A stretch of 64,000 nucleotides of DNA from Sinelater perroti (taxonomy: Eukaryota > Arthropoda > Insecta > Coleoptera > Elateridae). Position 1 is the stretch's first letter. Each line of letters starts with the position of its first letter. This document shows positions 46,336-59,400 of the stretch, in pieces. Position numbers and translations under genes: made by a program. Location of the stretch: positions 16,944,001 through 17,008,000 of the forward strand of contig JARFIY010000254.1 of assembly GCA_036346155.1 (NCBI GenBank), written 5' to 3'. Below the pieces are notes generated by a model that saw only the letters and a program-made list of their open reading frames with translations, was not told the DNA's origin and searched no databases.

Positions 46336-47505
46336 GGAGCCAAACGATCTAGTAAATCTTAGAAAGCAATGGGCAGTTGTAAAGGTTAAGGTAGTCCAAT
46401 AGGTCTTTGTCTCCCTTTTCCATCCGAAGAGCTAACAGTCTCTTCTGATAATAATATATATGTCTGCCCCATCGGAGGCTATACGGCATACTTACAAAGA
46501 CAAGCTCTAGGTAGTCTAGAATTGGGCCCTGCATCTAATCTTTGCCGTTTCATAGAGTATACAAAACTTTATTTTTTACTGTAACGCCAATATGCTAACT
46601 ATCCAGGGGTTTATCTTCCAGTTCACTACTTAGCTGTACATAGTGCCATACAAATGCCATTATTCATGGCCTACACAACTAAGAGCTGGAAGGAGGCTAC
46701 TATCCATATTTGAAGATTTTGATTTTCTCGTAAGGTGGTAAGGAGGTCAGGAAAAAAAACTTGGAAAAAGGTAGAGCTTTCAGTTCTGGAAGACTGAGAA
46801 GAGCAAATCTCTTTATGATTAAAAAATGCGATGAAAAGTGTATAAGAATGAAAAGATCGGCTCTAAGAATCCAATACTCAGCATCAACAGATTTAGAAAT
46901 TTTGATCGATAAAGAATTTCAAAAACACTACAGCAATTGACAAAACAACGCTATAGTGACGGTATCCGTATGTCTACAGTTCATCTCTACCAGAAAGGGA
47001 AAACTGACCTCTAGTAGTTGTTAGATGTCTCTTCTGCATCTTATTCAAGGATTTTTGGCGTTTTGACGATTTTCTTCCTTAGATAATTTTAGCTCCCGAC
47101 GTGTCCTAAAATGAACCCGAATAACCCCGAGAGCGCATACTTTCCTCATTTCCGCTATATTAAAAGGCTTTGAAGATTAAGGTTAAAGAGGTGAGAACAA
47201 AATTAAGGGACGAGGAAGAAAAGAATATGAAGAAGAAAGTTTAAGTGATGAAAGCTATCCTGTTTAGCAGAAAGCTTCTCAGTTCAATCACAGGTAACTC
47301 TGTATGGTAAAAATGGACAATTCCCTACCCTACAAAGGATGGTTGATTGATTTAAAATGTAAAGCGAACGGAATCATGGTAACGGAGAAAAAATGGAAAA
47401 GTAGGGCACTGAAAATTCTATAAATAGAAGTGTGAACGAATTGTACGGCGTAGTCCTGTTGGAGCACGCGTAAATCAATGTTATCTGCTGTTTACAAACA
47501 TATTA
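46336..47505. other. intergenic DNA, possibly the decayed 3' part of the jockey copy
   Basis: No further LINE motif could be read with confidence, and no other feature is supported. Confidence 0.4.
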
Positions 47506-47965
47506 GGGCTAATCCCGATGTCGGCCTCACGAAGGACGCGCCTGATCCATCCCTTCGGGCAGCGGGCCATACGCGCCGACAAAAGAGTCAATTATAATCC
47601 GCGTTTGGGTTTTATCCGATATGCGGCAGCCGCGCGCTCTGCTATTGCAGATTAATCGGGCAGAAGCGCTCATTTTGCCGCGAATTAAGTCGCCGATAGA
47701 GGGTCGTGGCGGCCACACCACCGATCAGTAGAGTGCGGGGCGGCAACTCTCTGGAGCCCGCGCGGGTCGGCGGCAAAGCAGTGTCCGCGCTATCGTTCGT
47801 GTCCAGAAAGTCTCCTGGGGTGGTTTACTAATGTCCGCTGTGTCCTAACAAAACCGTCGGAGCGTCCTGTGCAACTGTGGCGGATTTAAACTGGCGGACG
47901 CGATCAACGCTTCAGCCGCCCGCGGCTCCCGTCCCACATTCGAAATGTTAGAAAGTAAAAGTGAG
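47506..47965. promoter_or_regulatory. GC-richer island, candidate conserved noncoding element
   Basis: This is a GC- and CpG-rich block with TAATCC, GATTAATCGG and AATTAAGTCGC motifs, and no recognised coding content. Its composition contrasts sharply with the AT-rich flanks, as for the other islands in the window. Confidence 0.3.
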
Positions 47966-48204
47966 GCATCTTTAGCAGCTTCTGCGTTTTTCATGTACGG
48001 TGGTCTAATAAACGGTTAGCAAGTAAAGCAGCACGACTTATATGGATATAAAAAGGTAATCCTAACGTCTTACGAAGACAACTGCGTGCAACTCGCTGGA
48101 GAAGCTTTAGAAGAAAAATTAAGTCTGTGAGCTCAGCTTCCTTTCCAATCAAAAGTCACCCCAAATAAACACAAATGGTAAAAAGTGAGTCTTCTACAAT
48201 AATC

Positions 48205-48400
48205 TTGGTATAATGGTAAGGCTCTAGCCCCACGTGGGACCACGGCCTGCGAACTGAGAAGTTAAGGCTCTCATATGTTTGCTCTCTCTCTGCTCGGTCG
48301 TCGCATCATCTCTGATGAGGGGCGATATGGCAGGCACCACGCCTTAGACGACCGCCCCTTGTTCGAAATGAACGCAGATACTTAATTATTAAACTTTGAA
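48205..48400 (+). repeat. possible SINE-like element
   Basis: This is a compact GC-rich block. TATAATGGTAAGG resembles an RNA polymerase III A box (48210-48222), and TTGTTCGAAATGA (48359-48371) resembles a B box. The middle holds CTGCGAACTGAGAAGTTAAG, reminiscent of a 5S rRNA internal segment. The A-to-B distance is long for a tRNA-derived SINE, and no target duplication was found. The call is weak. Confidence 0.25.
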
Positions 48401-48954
48401 ATTATATGCATTATATTGTAACAGAAATAACATATCATAAAGAAATTACTATTGGCGCCCTTGAGATCAAAATTTAGAACCTTCGTTCTAAAACTACGCG
48501 TTGTATATAAGGTGTAACAATTGGGCATTCACGATAGTTGAATATGAGAAGTTGTACAATAAACAACAGCAGTCGAAACAAATTAGTTTTCTTATAGTAA
48601 CCGTTAAATCATCATTTAATTCAAATTTCATTTATCATAAAGGTTGAACAATAAATGGCAAAGATGGTAGTTATATGTTAAAAGAATTCAGAAAACGTTA
48701 CAAAGAGCATCTTAGATAGAAGGATACCAAACTAAACAAAAATCGTCGCCATCGACATAGTGAGATCGCTGACTTCGAGACCAAATTGTAGTACAGCAAA
48801 TATACAGCTCCAAAAGGTTTCCAGCTCACAAAGTTCTGAAAATATTCTGAAAGAGGCTAATTTAATTATACCACTTGACCCGACATGGTGGTGAGTAAAT
48901 GGTAAACTTCGTGAGTTAGTGGCTTACAATGGCATTCAACAAAACGATGACTCT
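48401..48954. other. AT-rich DNA upstream of the hAT relic
   Basis: Possibly the decayed 5' part of the hAT element, but no motif can be read. Confidence 0.4.
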
Positions 48955-51200
48955 GATTTAAAAATATCCAAAAGACAGTATGGCACTCAAGATTTTGCAC
49001 CAATCGGTTGTTCTGTAAAAAGTTAATGAATGGAGAACTCATCAAACGAAATTGATTGGTTTATTTGAAATCAACCTGATGAATATTTTGTGTTCTGTGC
49101 AAACTCTATGGAGGAACGACGTCCTTACAATTAAAAGATTTGACGATTGGAAAAATAGTCATATAATAAACATTCATGGTAGCAACTCCAAACATAAAGA
49201 GTGCATTTCAAAATTTATTAGTAGAAACCGAATTTGACAAAAAGTGGATTGTAAAATAGCAGAATAGAACAAGGAAAAAGCTTTATATTGACAAAATGTT
49301 GTTTTAAGCATTGTTGAAGTTCTCAGCTTCCTGTGGACTGTCAATTCATAAGGACAATGAGATATTAGACACTGTAAGAAATGGTAGGGCTGATTTCAAA
49401 ATTCGGTAATTTTATGGCCGAACATGTAGCAAAATTTGAAAATAGAAGAGGTGTTTCTCCATACTTATCAAGGACAATTGTCAATTAATTCATTATACAG
49501 TTAGTAGACCATGTTATAGCAGAGATTGTCCAAAAGGTTATAAATTGTTTCAGTTATGCACTCAACGCCAGATGATCCACGGGAGTTCTTGTTGAATGAT
49601 TTTTGACCATAAATGTAAAGAGATGGCAAATGCTGTCATGTCAACCATAGACTTTATTTAAATAACTGTAGAGGATATAGCTACGACAATACCAGTAACA
49701 TGTCTGTTACAAAAATCTTTAGGCTAGAATAAACTAGATTGAGGAGAAAATTTCTGCGATACTAACGAAAAAATTTAGTTTGTGCACAAATTTATTCAGA
49801 AACAACAACTAATCTGTAAACTAAAAGCCATCATCCTCCACAACTTTTTCTATCGATCTGTAAGCATCTGAATCTAGTTAAGGTACCACTCAAGCTTTGA
49901 ATCGAAGTACACCTAACCAAATTTCTACTTGCACATTGTCTGTGCTTCGATTAGCTCGTGTAGATCTTATCGGGGCTTCTTGTGTACAAAGTCAAGCTGC
50001 TGAAGATTCTCCATAGTGTCTACAGGTTTGGCGTCCAAAACGACTTCAAGTCTTTGTCATCCAGAGTAGATGATCGGGCTGAACGTAGCTGATCGTGCCA
50101 CAGTTCTATAACTCAAAGTTCAACTTTGTCCGTCTACAATCGAAGAAGAAACTAACTTGGATATTATAAACACAAAACAATATCAAAAATTGATTTTTTT
50201 GCAAGTATAACAAAACTTTCAACTTAATACAACTAGTTGACTACACAATTGATTTTTTTTCCAAAACAACAAATCTATAACTTTTTTAATTCTTCAACCA
50301 AAACATGGAATATCCATGCTCATTATACAAATTGTACCAGGAGGTTTTTTATGCTCTGGTACACATTACTCATGATAGTCAATTAAGGACGTACAGTATG
50401 AAACAAACGTGATACTGGAAAAATTTAAGTCTTGAAATCGCATTAATGGTATGTTTCTGGAACAACGTTCTCGTAACGACTCGAGAAGTTTATTACTCTA
50501 TCCAATACTTTAGACGTGTTTATAACCACTCTTCGAAACGAAGATGAGTTTTCAAGCTAGAAAACAAGTGAAAGTTGATGTGTGAAAATGACGTCTACAA
50601 AACAGATATTATGACAAAGGAAAAACTAAAAGTGTCTTTTCGTGAAAACCAAGATGGAAATTACGACTGTTCTGACCGACAGTGTTTTGTGGTAGAAACA
50701 AACAGGTTATACGCCAACTGATTATCTGAAGTACATTAAGATTCCAGATTCTACGAGAAATCACTCAAATTCTCTAAGGAATGTGTGCAATTAGAAACGT
50801 TTTTTAAAATCAACAAAAACATTAACAAAGAAAATAAGAATATCAAACCAAAAACACAAATAGAACCACAAAGACCTTTAGAATTATTAAAGTAATGGGA
50901 CATAGTCTATTTTTTCCAATAGGGACATCGTTCTAAGAAGCTTTCTAAGTATTGCAAACTGTACTGGAGAATGATACTTTTCGCTTCATAAGAAAGTGAA
51001 AAACTTTTTGAGGTTAAAACAGGAAAAAATAATGTACCTTGCACTTTTATTTATTGAAAGTGAGTTTTCACAGAGGCGTTCTTTTGATGTTATAGTCCAG
51101 AGGTTTGCTAATTCTAAAGTCAGTAAAAAACGTTTTTTTTTAAATAGAAGTTTTCAGATGAAATTTACATTTTTTCTCATTGATGTGTGAATGTATGTAA
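48955..51200 (+). pseudogene. hAT-like transposase relic (ZMYM1/TTF-type zinc finger group)
   Basis: Segments in consecutive order match the hAT group whose host relatives are annotated as zinc finger MYM-type 1-like. FDDWKNSHIINIHGSNSKH (49138-49195) is the TTF/BED-like finger end. LSIHKDNE follows near 49340. FMAEHVAKFENRRGVSPYLS begins at 49411. CRGYSYDNTSNMS (49667-49705) corresponds to the CRGQxYDNAxNMxG motif with its catalytic-core DN. LIGASCVQSQAAEDS lies near 49965. LEIALMVCFWNNVL is at 50431. The C-terminal dimerisation domain reads KNFLRLKQEKIMYLALLFIE with an FANSKVSKK end (50999-51130). Many stops and frameshifts. Terminal inverted repeats were not found. Confidence 0.75.
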
Positions 51201-51283
51201 ACAATAAAAAGTCAAATAAATGTTTTGTCTAAACAATTAACTTCTTGGTAATCCTTGATAGCCTAGTATGCCAAATATCTTAA

Positions 51284-51541
51284 TCAGGCCCTAAATGAAC
51301 ATCTATTGCAAGGTACAATATTTAGGCGGACAAGGTTTTCCTTTAATTGTAGGCTGTTAGAATAGTCTGAGCCAAGGAGGGTCTCCACAGGGCACACCAC
51401 TAAGTAATCGACAAACTTCTCTCTGGGACACGTAACGTTTGCAAAGGCAGTCTTTCGCAGAACGCCATGTCGCCACGATCCGTTAAATTTATTAGAAGTT
51501 GAAAATTGAATGCGGTTCTTTACCAACAAACCAATTTTCAC
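51284..51541 (-). CDS. unrecognised 85-codon open frame
   Basis: A continuous minus-strand frame reads MKIGLLVKNRIQFSTSNKFN and later CPREKFVDYLVVCPVETLLG. It has a globular-looking composition, unlike random AT-rich frames. No family is recognised. Directly after the hAT dimerisation domain, it may be an exon, part of another element or chance. The stop lies within AGGGCCTGA, reminiscent of hAT termini. Confidence 0.2.
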   Translation of the reverse strand: MKIGLLVKNRIQFSTSNKFNGSWRHGVLRKTAFANVTCPREKFVDYLVVCPVETLLGSDYSNSLQLKENLVRLNIVPCNRCSFRA

Positions 51542-52695
51542 TACTTCTATGGTTGACTTTTTATGGATATAATCGAATTCGGTAAGCTCTCCAGAGTGTG
51601 TGGATTTCAGACTCAGGCAATACGTTCTTTTGGATCCTGATCACCTACGACCACCACCACGATGTCTTCTTTTCAATTGGACAACCGTGGTTATATTTCT
51701 GCTTCGTTACTATGGACGATTTTTCCAGGACCGCCCAGAAGAAGTCATAAACAATCCTTTCGCGTCGGCAACGATACCTGTAATAAAACGGATTACAAAA
51801 CAAAAATGGCGGATTTTAAAGTTAAAATTTGTCTAAATTTTAAACCAGACTTTTACTAAAGTTCAAACCCGCTTGACAAGTGGTGTAAAATGATATTAAG
51901 AAAATCACGTTTTGTCTCTTTTGCTATATCTTGTTAAGTTTTATTTTCGATTATTGATACTAGGCTAATTTGCAATGGATCAACTTCAAAGCTCAGTGAT
52001 ATGGTTAAAAGGACAAGTTTTATGCGCACTGACAACAAAGAAAAATCTTGGTCTAACCAAATTTATCCTATAAACATCTATATCAAATTCTACACGATCA
52101 TCGTGGTATTGTTTTTATAATGATCCTTTGGCAGACTTCAATACAAGTCGAGTCTTGGAAAATGTTTTGCATTTAACTTGAACTTTTCCAAATAATTTTA
52201 TGATTAAATGAACCGAGATAAATTTTTAATATCATTTAAGAGTAAGTGTAGCTTTCACACCAAGATAAGTTTTTAGAGGAACCGTTTTTCCAAAAAGTGA
52301 TATAAAATGTATGAGACTTACATCCTGTTAATTCAATAAATATATAGGACTCAATTCCAAACAATTTGAGAACTCTTGTAATTATGACTTTGCAAGTTTT
52401 TGCAGTGCTAAGTCTGAACATTTGTAATTCAACGCCTTGATTTTAAAGAGTTAGTGTCAGCTTTATCAAACGAGTCTGTCATCAGAAAAAATACTTTCTT
52501 TTGGCCACCAAACGTCTTAGTTGCAAACCCAGAAATGCTGGTTTAAATGGCCTTCATTGCTTTGTAATTTTTTCACTTTATTAATGTTTTGCATTATCCT
52601 ACATGAACCTACCTAAGCTATCTACAGGGTACTAAGGCCTAAGGGTTTTTATTAGTAATATTTTATGTAGAATTTGCATTTTTGAATTATGCAAG
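51542..52695. other. AT-rich intergenic DNA, nothing recognised
   Basis: No supported feature. Open stretches at 51600-51836 and nearby show no domain. Confidence 0.45.
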
Positions 52696-53950
52696 GATGT
52701 AAGGGGTCCACCAACAACTAGGGCCCAAATGTCAACCCCACCTGCACGAGTGACAACTAACTTGTCCGTACACCCTGCCAGATAACAGACAGGTCTCTTG
52801 GGACCTTATACCAGTCGTCCCGAGGCAACGGGGCCAATGCAACTGGGCTAATCACTCGCGCATTGTAAAATTATTCAGAGAAACACTAAGAGTCTAGGAA
52901 CGGGACGGTCACAACGAAGACGACAGGAGAAAAATAAGACAAGATTTGGAACGTACAACATCACATCTCTTACAGGGAAAGAATGCGAGATTATAAACTA
53001 AATGGGGTAATATAAGATTCAAATACTAGGAATCTCAGAAATTAAAAAGAAAGTAAATGGCTTAAAGGGTACACTCTTAGATATGTAGACACACCAGTCG
53101 GAAATAGAAGAAAAGAAGATGTAGAAATACTCCTCAGCAAAGAGATAGAACTAAAAGTAACCAAATCGGAAGCTATCAACTCTAGAATCATAACAATAAA
53201 CCTACAACTTCAAGAGAAAGTTGGAATCCAAATATACGCGCCTAAGGCAAATGCAGCTATACAAGATAAAGAAACTTTTTATGAAGACCTGCAAAGATCT
53301 ATAGAGAAAATGCAAAACGACAATAGACATGTAATTATTAAACGAAAATGGTGAAAGAATGCTAGATTGTTGCGTAACGATCCAACTGTTGATAGGAAAC
53401 ACACGGTTTAAACGCAAAAAAATACACAAAATAACATACGAAGCAGACAAACTACACGAGAGATATGAGATACGATGTAAACGATGTAAAGGTAATAGGA
53501 AGGGCGGAGTTAAATACGAAACACAGACTGGTGATTGCTAACAAGAACATTAGGAAACCGCTTAAAGAACGAGCGAAGAGCTATACAAATATCAAAATGG
53601 AAACTTTAGAAAACCCAGAAATAAGACAAAAATATGAAAACAAATTGGAAGAACAAGAAGCCCAATAAAAAAATCAATAGACTTTAAATAAAAAATGGAA
53701 CATCTGGTCCAAATGGGTAATGAACATTGTCTAAAAAATATTTTCATAATGAGATGTGCTGGAAGAAGATAGAGAAAGACCCAGACGAAAGTGGGAAGAC
53801 AACATCTATGAATCAATTAGAGAAAGAGGACAGAACCTAACACAAATTCGACCCTTGCAAATGATAAACAATCGTTCAAACAATGGCTCAAATCTCCAAC
53901 ACCGTGAAGTACGTTGGGAGAAGAGGAAGTGAGTAAGTAAGTAAGAATTA
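52696..53950 (+). mobile_element. RTE-like LINE copy lacking the reverse transcriptase
   Basis: The 5' part (52696-52940) is a moderately GC-rich leader. The endonuclease begins with RFGTYNITSLTGKE at 52942 and continues with ILGISEIKKK, IQIYAPK, and FYEDLQ...IEKMQNDNRHVI. NENGERMLDCC (53341) and LLIGNTRFKRKKIHK (53389) follow, the standard order for this LINE group; the GDFNA motif is lost. AELNTKHRLVIANKNIRKP (about 53503) lies where SDHxLV is expected. IRQKYENKLEEQEA follows. The next recognisable text is the ORF2 tail (RPRRKWEDNIYESIRERGQN, 53775-53835). The entire polymerase domain is therefore missing. The 3' end is GTAAGTAAGTAAG (about 53932-53945), a typical LINE tail repeat. Confidence 0.8.
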
Positions 53951-56775
53951 TTCAAACCACTCCCATGCTTATAATTTAATAAATAAATTAAAATTACCTG
54001 TAGGATATATATTGTGCATTAACTAGAGACTAAACAGAGTAACTGTATGAGTATCCCGACATAAAGACTCTATTTTGAGAAATTTTTATGATAATGATTC
54101 TTTACCATTATCACATTCTTTAAATGGCGTGGATTTGAAGAAAATGGACATAACTAACTACAATGAAAAATATTTTGATAAGGCTATCAAATCAAAAATA
54201 GGAACTTGGGTTGTTGAAGAATAAGTAGAAAGTTCTGTTCTTACGAAAGAGAAGATTTGTTTTGGATTTCTCGTTATTGATGTGTGACTTTAAGAAAGAT
54301 ATACAGATATATCCAAAGGTTGAAGTTTGACTAGGTCAAAAATTGGATTTAGGCTCTGTCACAAACCAAGCACCTCTACCAAGGTCACAGCCCAATTATT
54401 AGTTTATTGTTAAACTCATTACCTACACCAAGTAATATGTTTTAAAAACAAGATAAAATAGATGAAAACGCCACGAAGCAAGAAGAAGAACAGTGACAAC
54501 CGATCAATACCGTAATAGCAAATGGGATGAAAAACGAAAAAACGGAAGAAGAAGAAATGTGGTCTAAACCATTTATAAAATATGAGTATTATGCATATCT
54601 GTGAACACAAAATTTTAGCGGAGAACACGGCATGATCTTTGAAATTCCTAAATAATCTTTAAAAAGTTCCAAACATCCACATGGATTACAATCACCAACG
54701 AAGTTAATTCAAGGTAAATCAACAGTTGAGAACTAATATTCTTTAAAAAGTTATGCCTTGGTTGCTATGTTGACGTATTACAATAGAACTCTCTAAAGTT
54801 CTGTAGTCGTCACATGTTGACTTATACTTATTGCCATATTTTGGAACATCTTTGGCTTTTGTTTTCCTGTACCGTCGTAAAGAAATTTGAGGTTTGTTTT
54901 TTTAAGGAGTACCGTCATACGTTCATACATTTATTTCTCTTTATAGACATCTTAAAGTGCCTTTCATTTGGGCAACTGATTTTATTTCATTTTTTTCACT
55001 TCAAAAATAAAAATTTAAAAAATCTGACGATTCTTGCAGTTTTAAGCCAATACTGGAAATATAATTTCATATAAACCCTAACGGGGAAGAGAATGTCACA
55101 TTAGGAAGGGGCTCAAAGTAGGGTCTTCAAAATATTTAACAAAAATTAATCATTAAGGACTTTTACGCGTTGCGTGTAGTCAAATGTGACGTAAAGTATC
55201 TAAAAATTGGCTACTTTCTAAGCCCTATCAAGATCAGCTCCAAAAGAGTGTTACGTCCGCAGACTTGTGACCCCCGATGACAAACTACTTACAACCAAAG
55301 GTTGTATTCTAAACAAGTGGAGACACCTGTGCCCAAACAAATTTTTATCCAACTTTTCTATTATTACTATAAAGTAGGAGTACAAAAAAATTTAAGTGCC
55401 ACTTCATAGAGCGGTACCAAAGGGTGTAAGTATTATAAATAAGCTACATGGGGTGAAGTATATTTCCTGAATGACAATGAACATTTTTGTACTACAATCA
55501 TTTCTATGCATCAAAATACTAGGCAACTGCCAAAATAAATTTGCAGTTACAGAATTTAAAAATTTTAATTTTCTTCTCAGTTTTTCTAATGTGCGCGTGG
55601 TCTGTTTCGAAAATATAATCGATCTGTATAATACAAAAAACTATATTATCAGCTCGATATTTTCGTGACAGACCTCGTATATCTTCACGTACTACCGTTC
55701 TGAATCATAAAAACGCTATTATTATAAATCTTACTTTACTTATACTATTTCTATAGATTTTTTTAAAACGAACGTTAACACTAACCGACTTACATAGTAG
55801 AAAAAAATAACGGATTTTGGAAAGACCCGCCAAAAAAATTAATTGGCGCATAAAAACGCAATAATATGACAATTAATTAGGAGTAAGTCAAATAAAAGAG
55901 CGGGTTTGGCAATATATTTGGTAACGCACAATTAAAGCTTCCTTTTGGTTTAATTATTTATATTTAATAAATGAATTGGGCCAATTAGAGAAATACTTGG
56001 GGAACATAAAATCATAATCTAATTCGCGGCAGTAATTTAGCGAGAACATAACCGTAAAATCTGATTTGTATCTATTGCGAGAATGGATTTTTTGGTTCAT
56101 CGGCTTAGAAGCATCCACTGTTTCGATTGGCCCATCTACCTGGAGTTGAGGGACGCCCATGCACTTTTTGCTGATCTTCCTCCCATATTCTTCCTACAAT
56201 TAAAAAAATGTAATAAAAAGTTGCTTCTCAGTCCGTAACATTAGTCAAACCTAGATGTTAGGCTATGGTTTTCATGTGTAAGATTACTAACAACTTTGCC
56301 CTTTACTTGACTGCAAAATGGTTACTTTGTTTCTTCTGCAAAGATGGTTTAACCCCCACAAGCAAAAAAATAAATCTTACCCCTTAACCAAAAAAAAACA
56401 TTAGCAGGTTTGTTTAAAAATAATTCTTGTCGATGGCAGCTGACAATCGACATAGTGGAGGCGATAAAAACAGAAAAGAATGGAGACAGGATTAACACAG
56501 GCAGCGAAGGTAATTCTAACAGAAGTGGACTCTTTTGCTTGCAAAAAACCAAATTAAAGTTAAAAACAAACTGTGTGTACACACATGCACGCACGCACAC
56601 GCACATATTAGGGTGGAGGGGGAGAGAAAAAGATATTTTCTTGACTATATGATGGTTCCAAGTATTTTTCAACTAATGTTCTTCCCTTGCATAAATTGGT
56701 GGTGTTTTGGGAAGTAACAACAAGGCTTTCTCCTTCAGTTCACCTAACTACCGTATTCAGGGCCATTTGCATACC
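53951..56775. other. AT-rich intergenic DNA, nothing firmly recognised
   Basis: No gene or element could be supported. A short CA-rich microsatellite is listed separately. The last 100-400 bases may be the decayed 3' part of the minus-strand LINE that follows. Confidence 0.4.
56575..56608 (+). repeat. imperfect (CA)n microsatellite
   Basis: Alternating CA/GCA units, for example ACACATGCACGCACGCACAC. Confidence 0.8.
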
Positions 56776-56779
56776 TTCG

Positions 56780-58330
56780 CTGACTGTATTAATAAACTTT
56801 ACTTATACAAATATGACTAAGTCTTCCGCATAGTCTAGAGGTAAAATTCCATAGAAAAGAAAAAATAACCCCTGAAAATAGACATACTTCTGCCACCCCA
56901 GTGTCTCTTCTACTAGCAATACTCTCTTAACATGTAACCTTCTAATATAATGAAAGATGTATTTTCAAAGGTCCCATGTATGTATGTCCATAAATAGTCT
57001 CTTCGTCTACCGCTTTCTCCACTCTCCAAGTAGGGTTCAACTGAAATGTTGATAACTCTACTCTTCAGACATATTAATTTTGGTGCAGAAGGCAAGTGCC
57101 TAGTAGAGCAGTTTCTTCATCGCCTTAAGTACTTTGCCAGTTTTTGGTATAAACACCACTTTAGTTAGCCTCCATATTATCGCTAAATAGTTGAGAGTAA
57201 TATTTGTTCTTACAACCGAACTTCTTTTAAGTGGAAGGTTCAATCGAGTTTGACAGTCTCTTCTTGTTGCTCTATATCTAGATATATCGCGACTTATATA
57301 TTGTCAGTAGTTAAATCTTCCATAATGTTTTATCCAGGAAAGTGTACCTGAAACAGTTTTGATTTGCTCTTCAATGCCAATTAGCTTAAATCTTTGGAAA
57401 GTACCTTTAGAAGTCTAGTATATTTCTTCCATGATACTCTACGAGCCCTTCTCAGTGCTTTGTTATATTCAATTAGAGATTTTTTATGTTTATTTCAGTT
57501 TATTGAAGCTTTTCTCCTATTAAACAGCTCCCTTGTTTTCCCTTTATCCTTTTAAGGTCTAAGTTAACATCTATCTTCGCATCTCGAATCTTTGAAAAGT
57601 AACTTTTAAAATCTGGCATATGCTAGAGACCTTTCTCACAGTGTCTCCTCTACAATACTCTCCAAGCTCCTATCAATGCTTTGTAGTATTCAGATAGGAT
57701 CTTTTGTATTTTTTCAGTTTTCCAAAGCTTTTTTCCTCGGCCTTGTGAGTTCTTAATTCCAGCAAGAAATCTTTCTGTTGGTGACCTTCACAACTGGAGG
57801 CGCCATTTGTATAAGCAGAAACAATAACTTCTATCAACTGTCTCAACGATCTCAACCTTAATCCACGTTAAGTTACAATCTAGGCCGTTATAAGGTTCTC
57901 AGTTCATTATGATATCTACTTATGTATATCCTGTTAAACCAGTTTACTCAATATGTCTAAATTATTTACCATAACAAATTTTAATAAAGACTCTATCCTT
58001 AGATTGATATCGGTGCTTCCTCAAACCACTTGGTGAGCATTATCATCACAGCCAATGGTTAATTGTGATTCATTGTTTCTACAAATCCGTTGTTTCATAG
58101 CCTTTATTAGTACTTATTTATGGTTATCATATGGGAGGTAGGCCGATTCAATTGTAATCCTATCAAATTTTGCAAAATCAGGTATGTTAGTGATTATATT
58201 TTAACAGTTTCCCCCACTTATCCAGGGCTCTTAAGTGAGGGCAATATAACAGTCTTTTATCTACTTCCTAATGTGGTAGAGATTTACTTGTACCGTCCTT
58301 ATTCTTTGTGTCATGACCATCTTGGAGTTA
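56780..58330 (-). pseudogene. LOA/R1-like LINE, endonuclease through RT catalytic core
   Basis: The minus strand shows a nearly complete order of motifs. RTVQVNLYHIRK (about 58300) and IALT.EPWI open the endonuclease. LTIGCDDNAHQVV (about 58055-58025) and GSTDINLRIESLLKF follow. The linker has YNKALRRARRVSWKKY (about 57450) and a second, related linker segment near 57690. RLTKVVFIPKTGKV (about 57160-57130) is the RT entry motif. GTFENTSFIILE (about 56975-56945) is motif A, usually DIEGAFDNTSF. LDYAEDLVIF (about 56835-56808) is motif C, usually YADD, so the first catalytic aspartate is glutamate. Frameshifts are frequent. The partial linker duplication (about 230 bp) is unusual. Confidence 0.75.
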
Positions 58331-59400
58331 TTGAAAAGTCAGCGAAAGAACCTGTAATAAATTTTATATGTATCCTGTCCAAGAAACCTGTAAGAAACTC
58401 CTTCTAGTGAGTATCCCTCTTCTTTGGTCTTGCGGCCAGAGTAATTGTTTAGTACTTTGATGCATCGTAGCAGTTCTTTTAATACGACAATGTTCATTAT
58501 CACTCAACTCTTTATAGATGTAGACTATTTACTAGCAACGTAACCTAAAATTACTTCTATATAATACTTTGCGAGCTTGCTAAGAACACTCAAAAACGCT
58601 AAACTTCAAAGAGTTGTAACAAAATAAACCAACTACACATGCAATGCATTCTCTGAGTGTTACACATTTTCGTACCACTTACAACTATTTTTATAAAATA
58701 ACTGTTTCGAGCACGTTAAGGTACTAAACAACTATCATTGCTAGTTTGTAATCTCGGATGTTGAAGTTTCAGCCAGTCTCTAACGCTTCCTTCTTCGGGC
58801 GGGAAAAATCATACAAGAACTTTGGTCTGTCGGAAAGTTCCTTTGTTCCAATTTGTGTAGCTTTTATTTTCAGACTGCGGCAGATTCCTATTACCCTAGG
58901 GAGTTTTGTCTAATGCCTTTATTAATTTGCTTTGAATAAGTCCAACTTCATCTACATCCAAAACCGGGTCTGGGTCGCATCTGCCTATTACCGCTTTTAC
59001 AGCTACACTGTAGGGTTCAGTTTGCCTTTGGCTCCTAGATTTGGCTTTGAGATTGCTGCCGAGTGAAAAAAGTGGGAAAGTCTGGATGGGGTCTTTTTTT
59101 TTTTTTCTTTTTCTTGGGTTTTCGGCGAGGACTTTATAATTTATGTCCCAAGTTCAGGCTTCTCAACCTTCAGGATTTTTTTCCCTGAGCCGTCGTTTGG
59201 GCTTCAACTCCATCTTAGAGCTGCCTAGCTCTTTATTTTTGCATCTGATTTTACAATTTTTGCTATGGTTTGTAAACCCTCTTCCTGACAGACTGTTACC
59301 TCCATAGGAATGACGATGTTCTTCAAAAAATGTTGAAAAAAGAAGTTTATTACACCAAAACCTTCTGTTCATCCACAAGGCGTTTATACAACAGGGTGCG
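58331..59400 (-). other. probable 5' part (ORF1 region) of the minus-strand LINE, uncertain
   Basis: Minus-strand text such as QEEGLQTIAKIVKSDAKIKS (about 59290-59230) and a Lys/Arg-rich open stretch at 59163-59378 could be a LINE ORF1, since it precedes the endonuclease in the right order. No CCHC knuckle could be read. A 13-base T run lies at 59094-59106. Confidence 0.3.
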
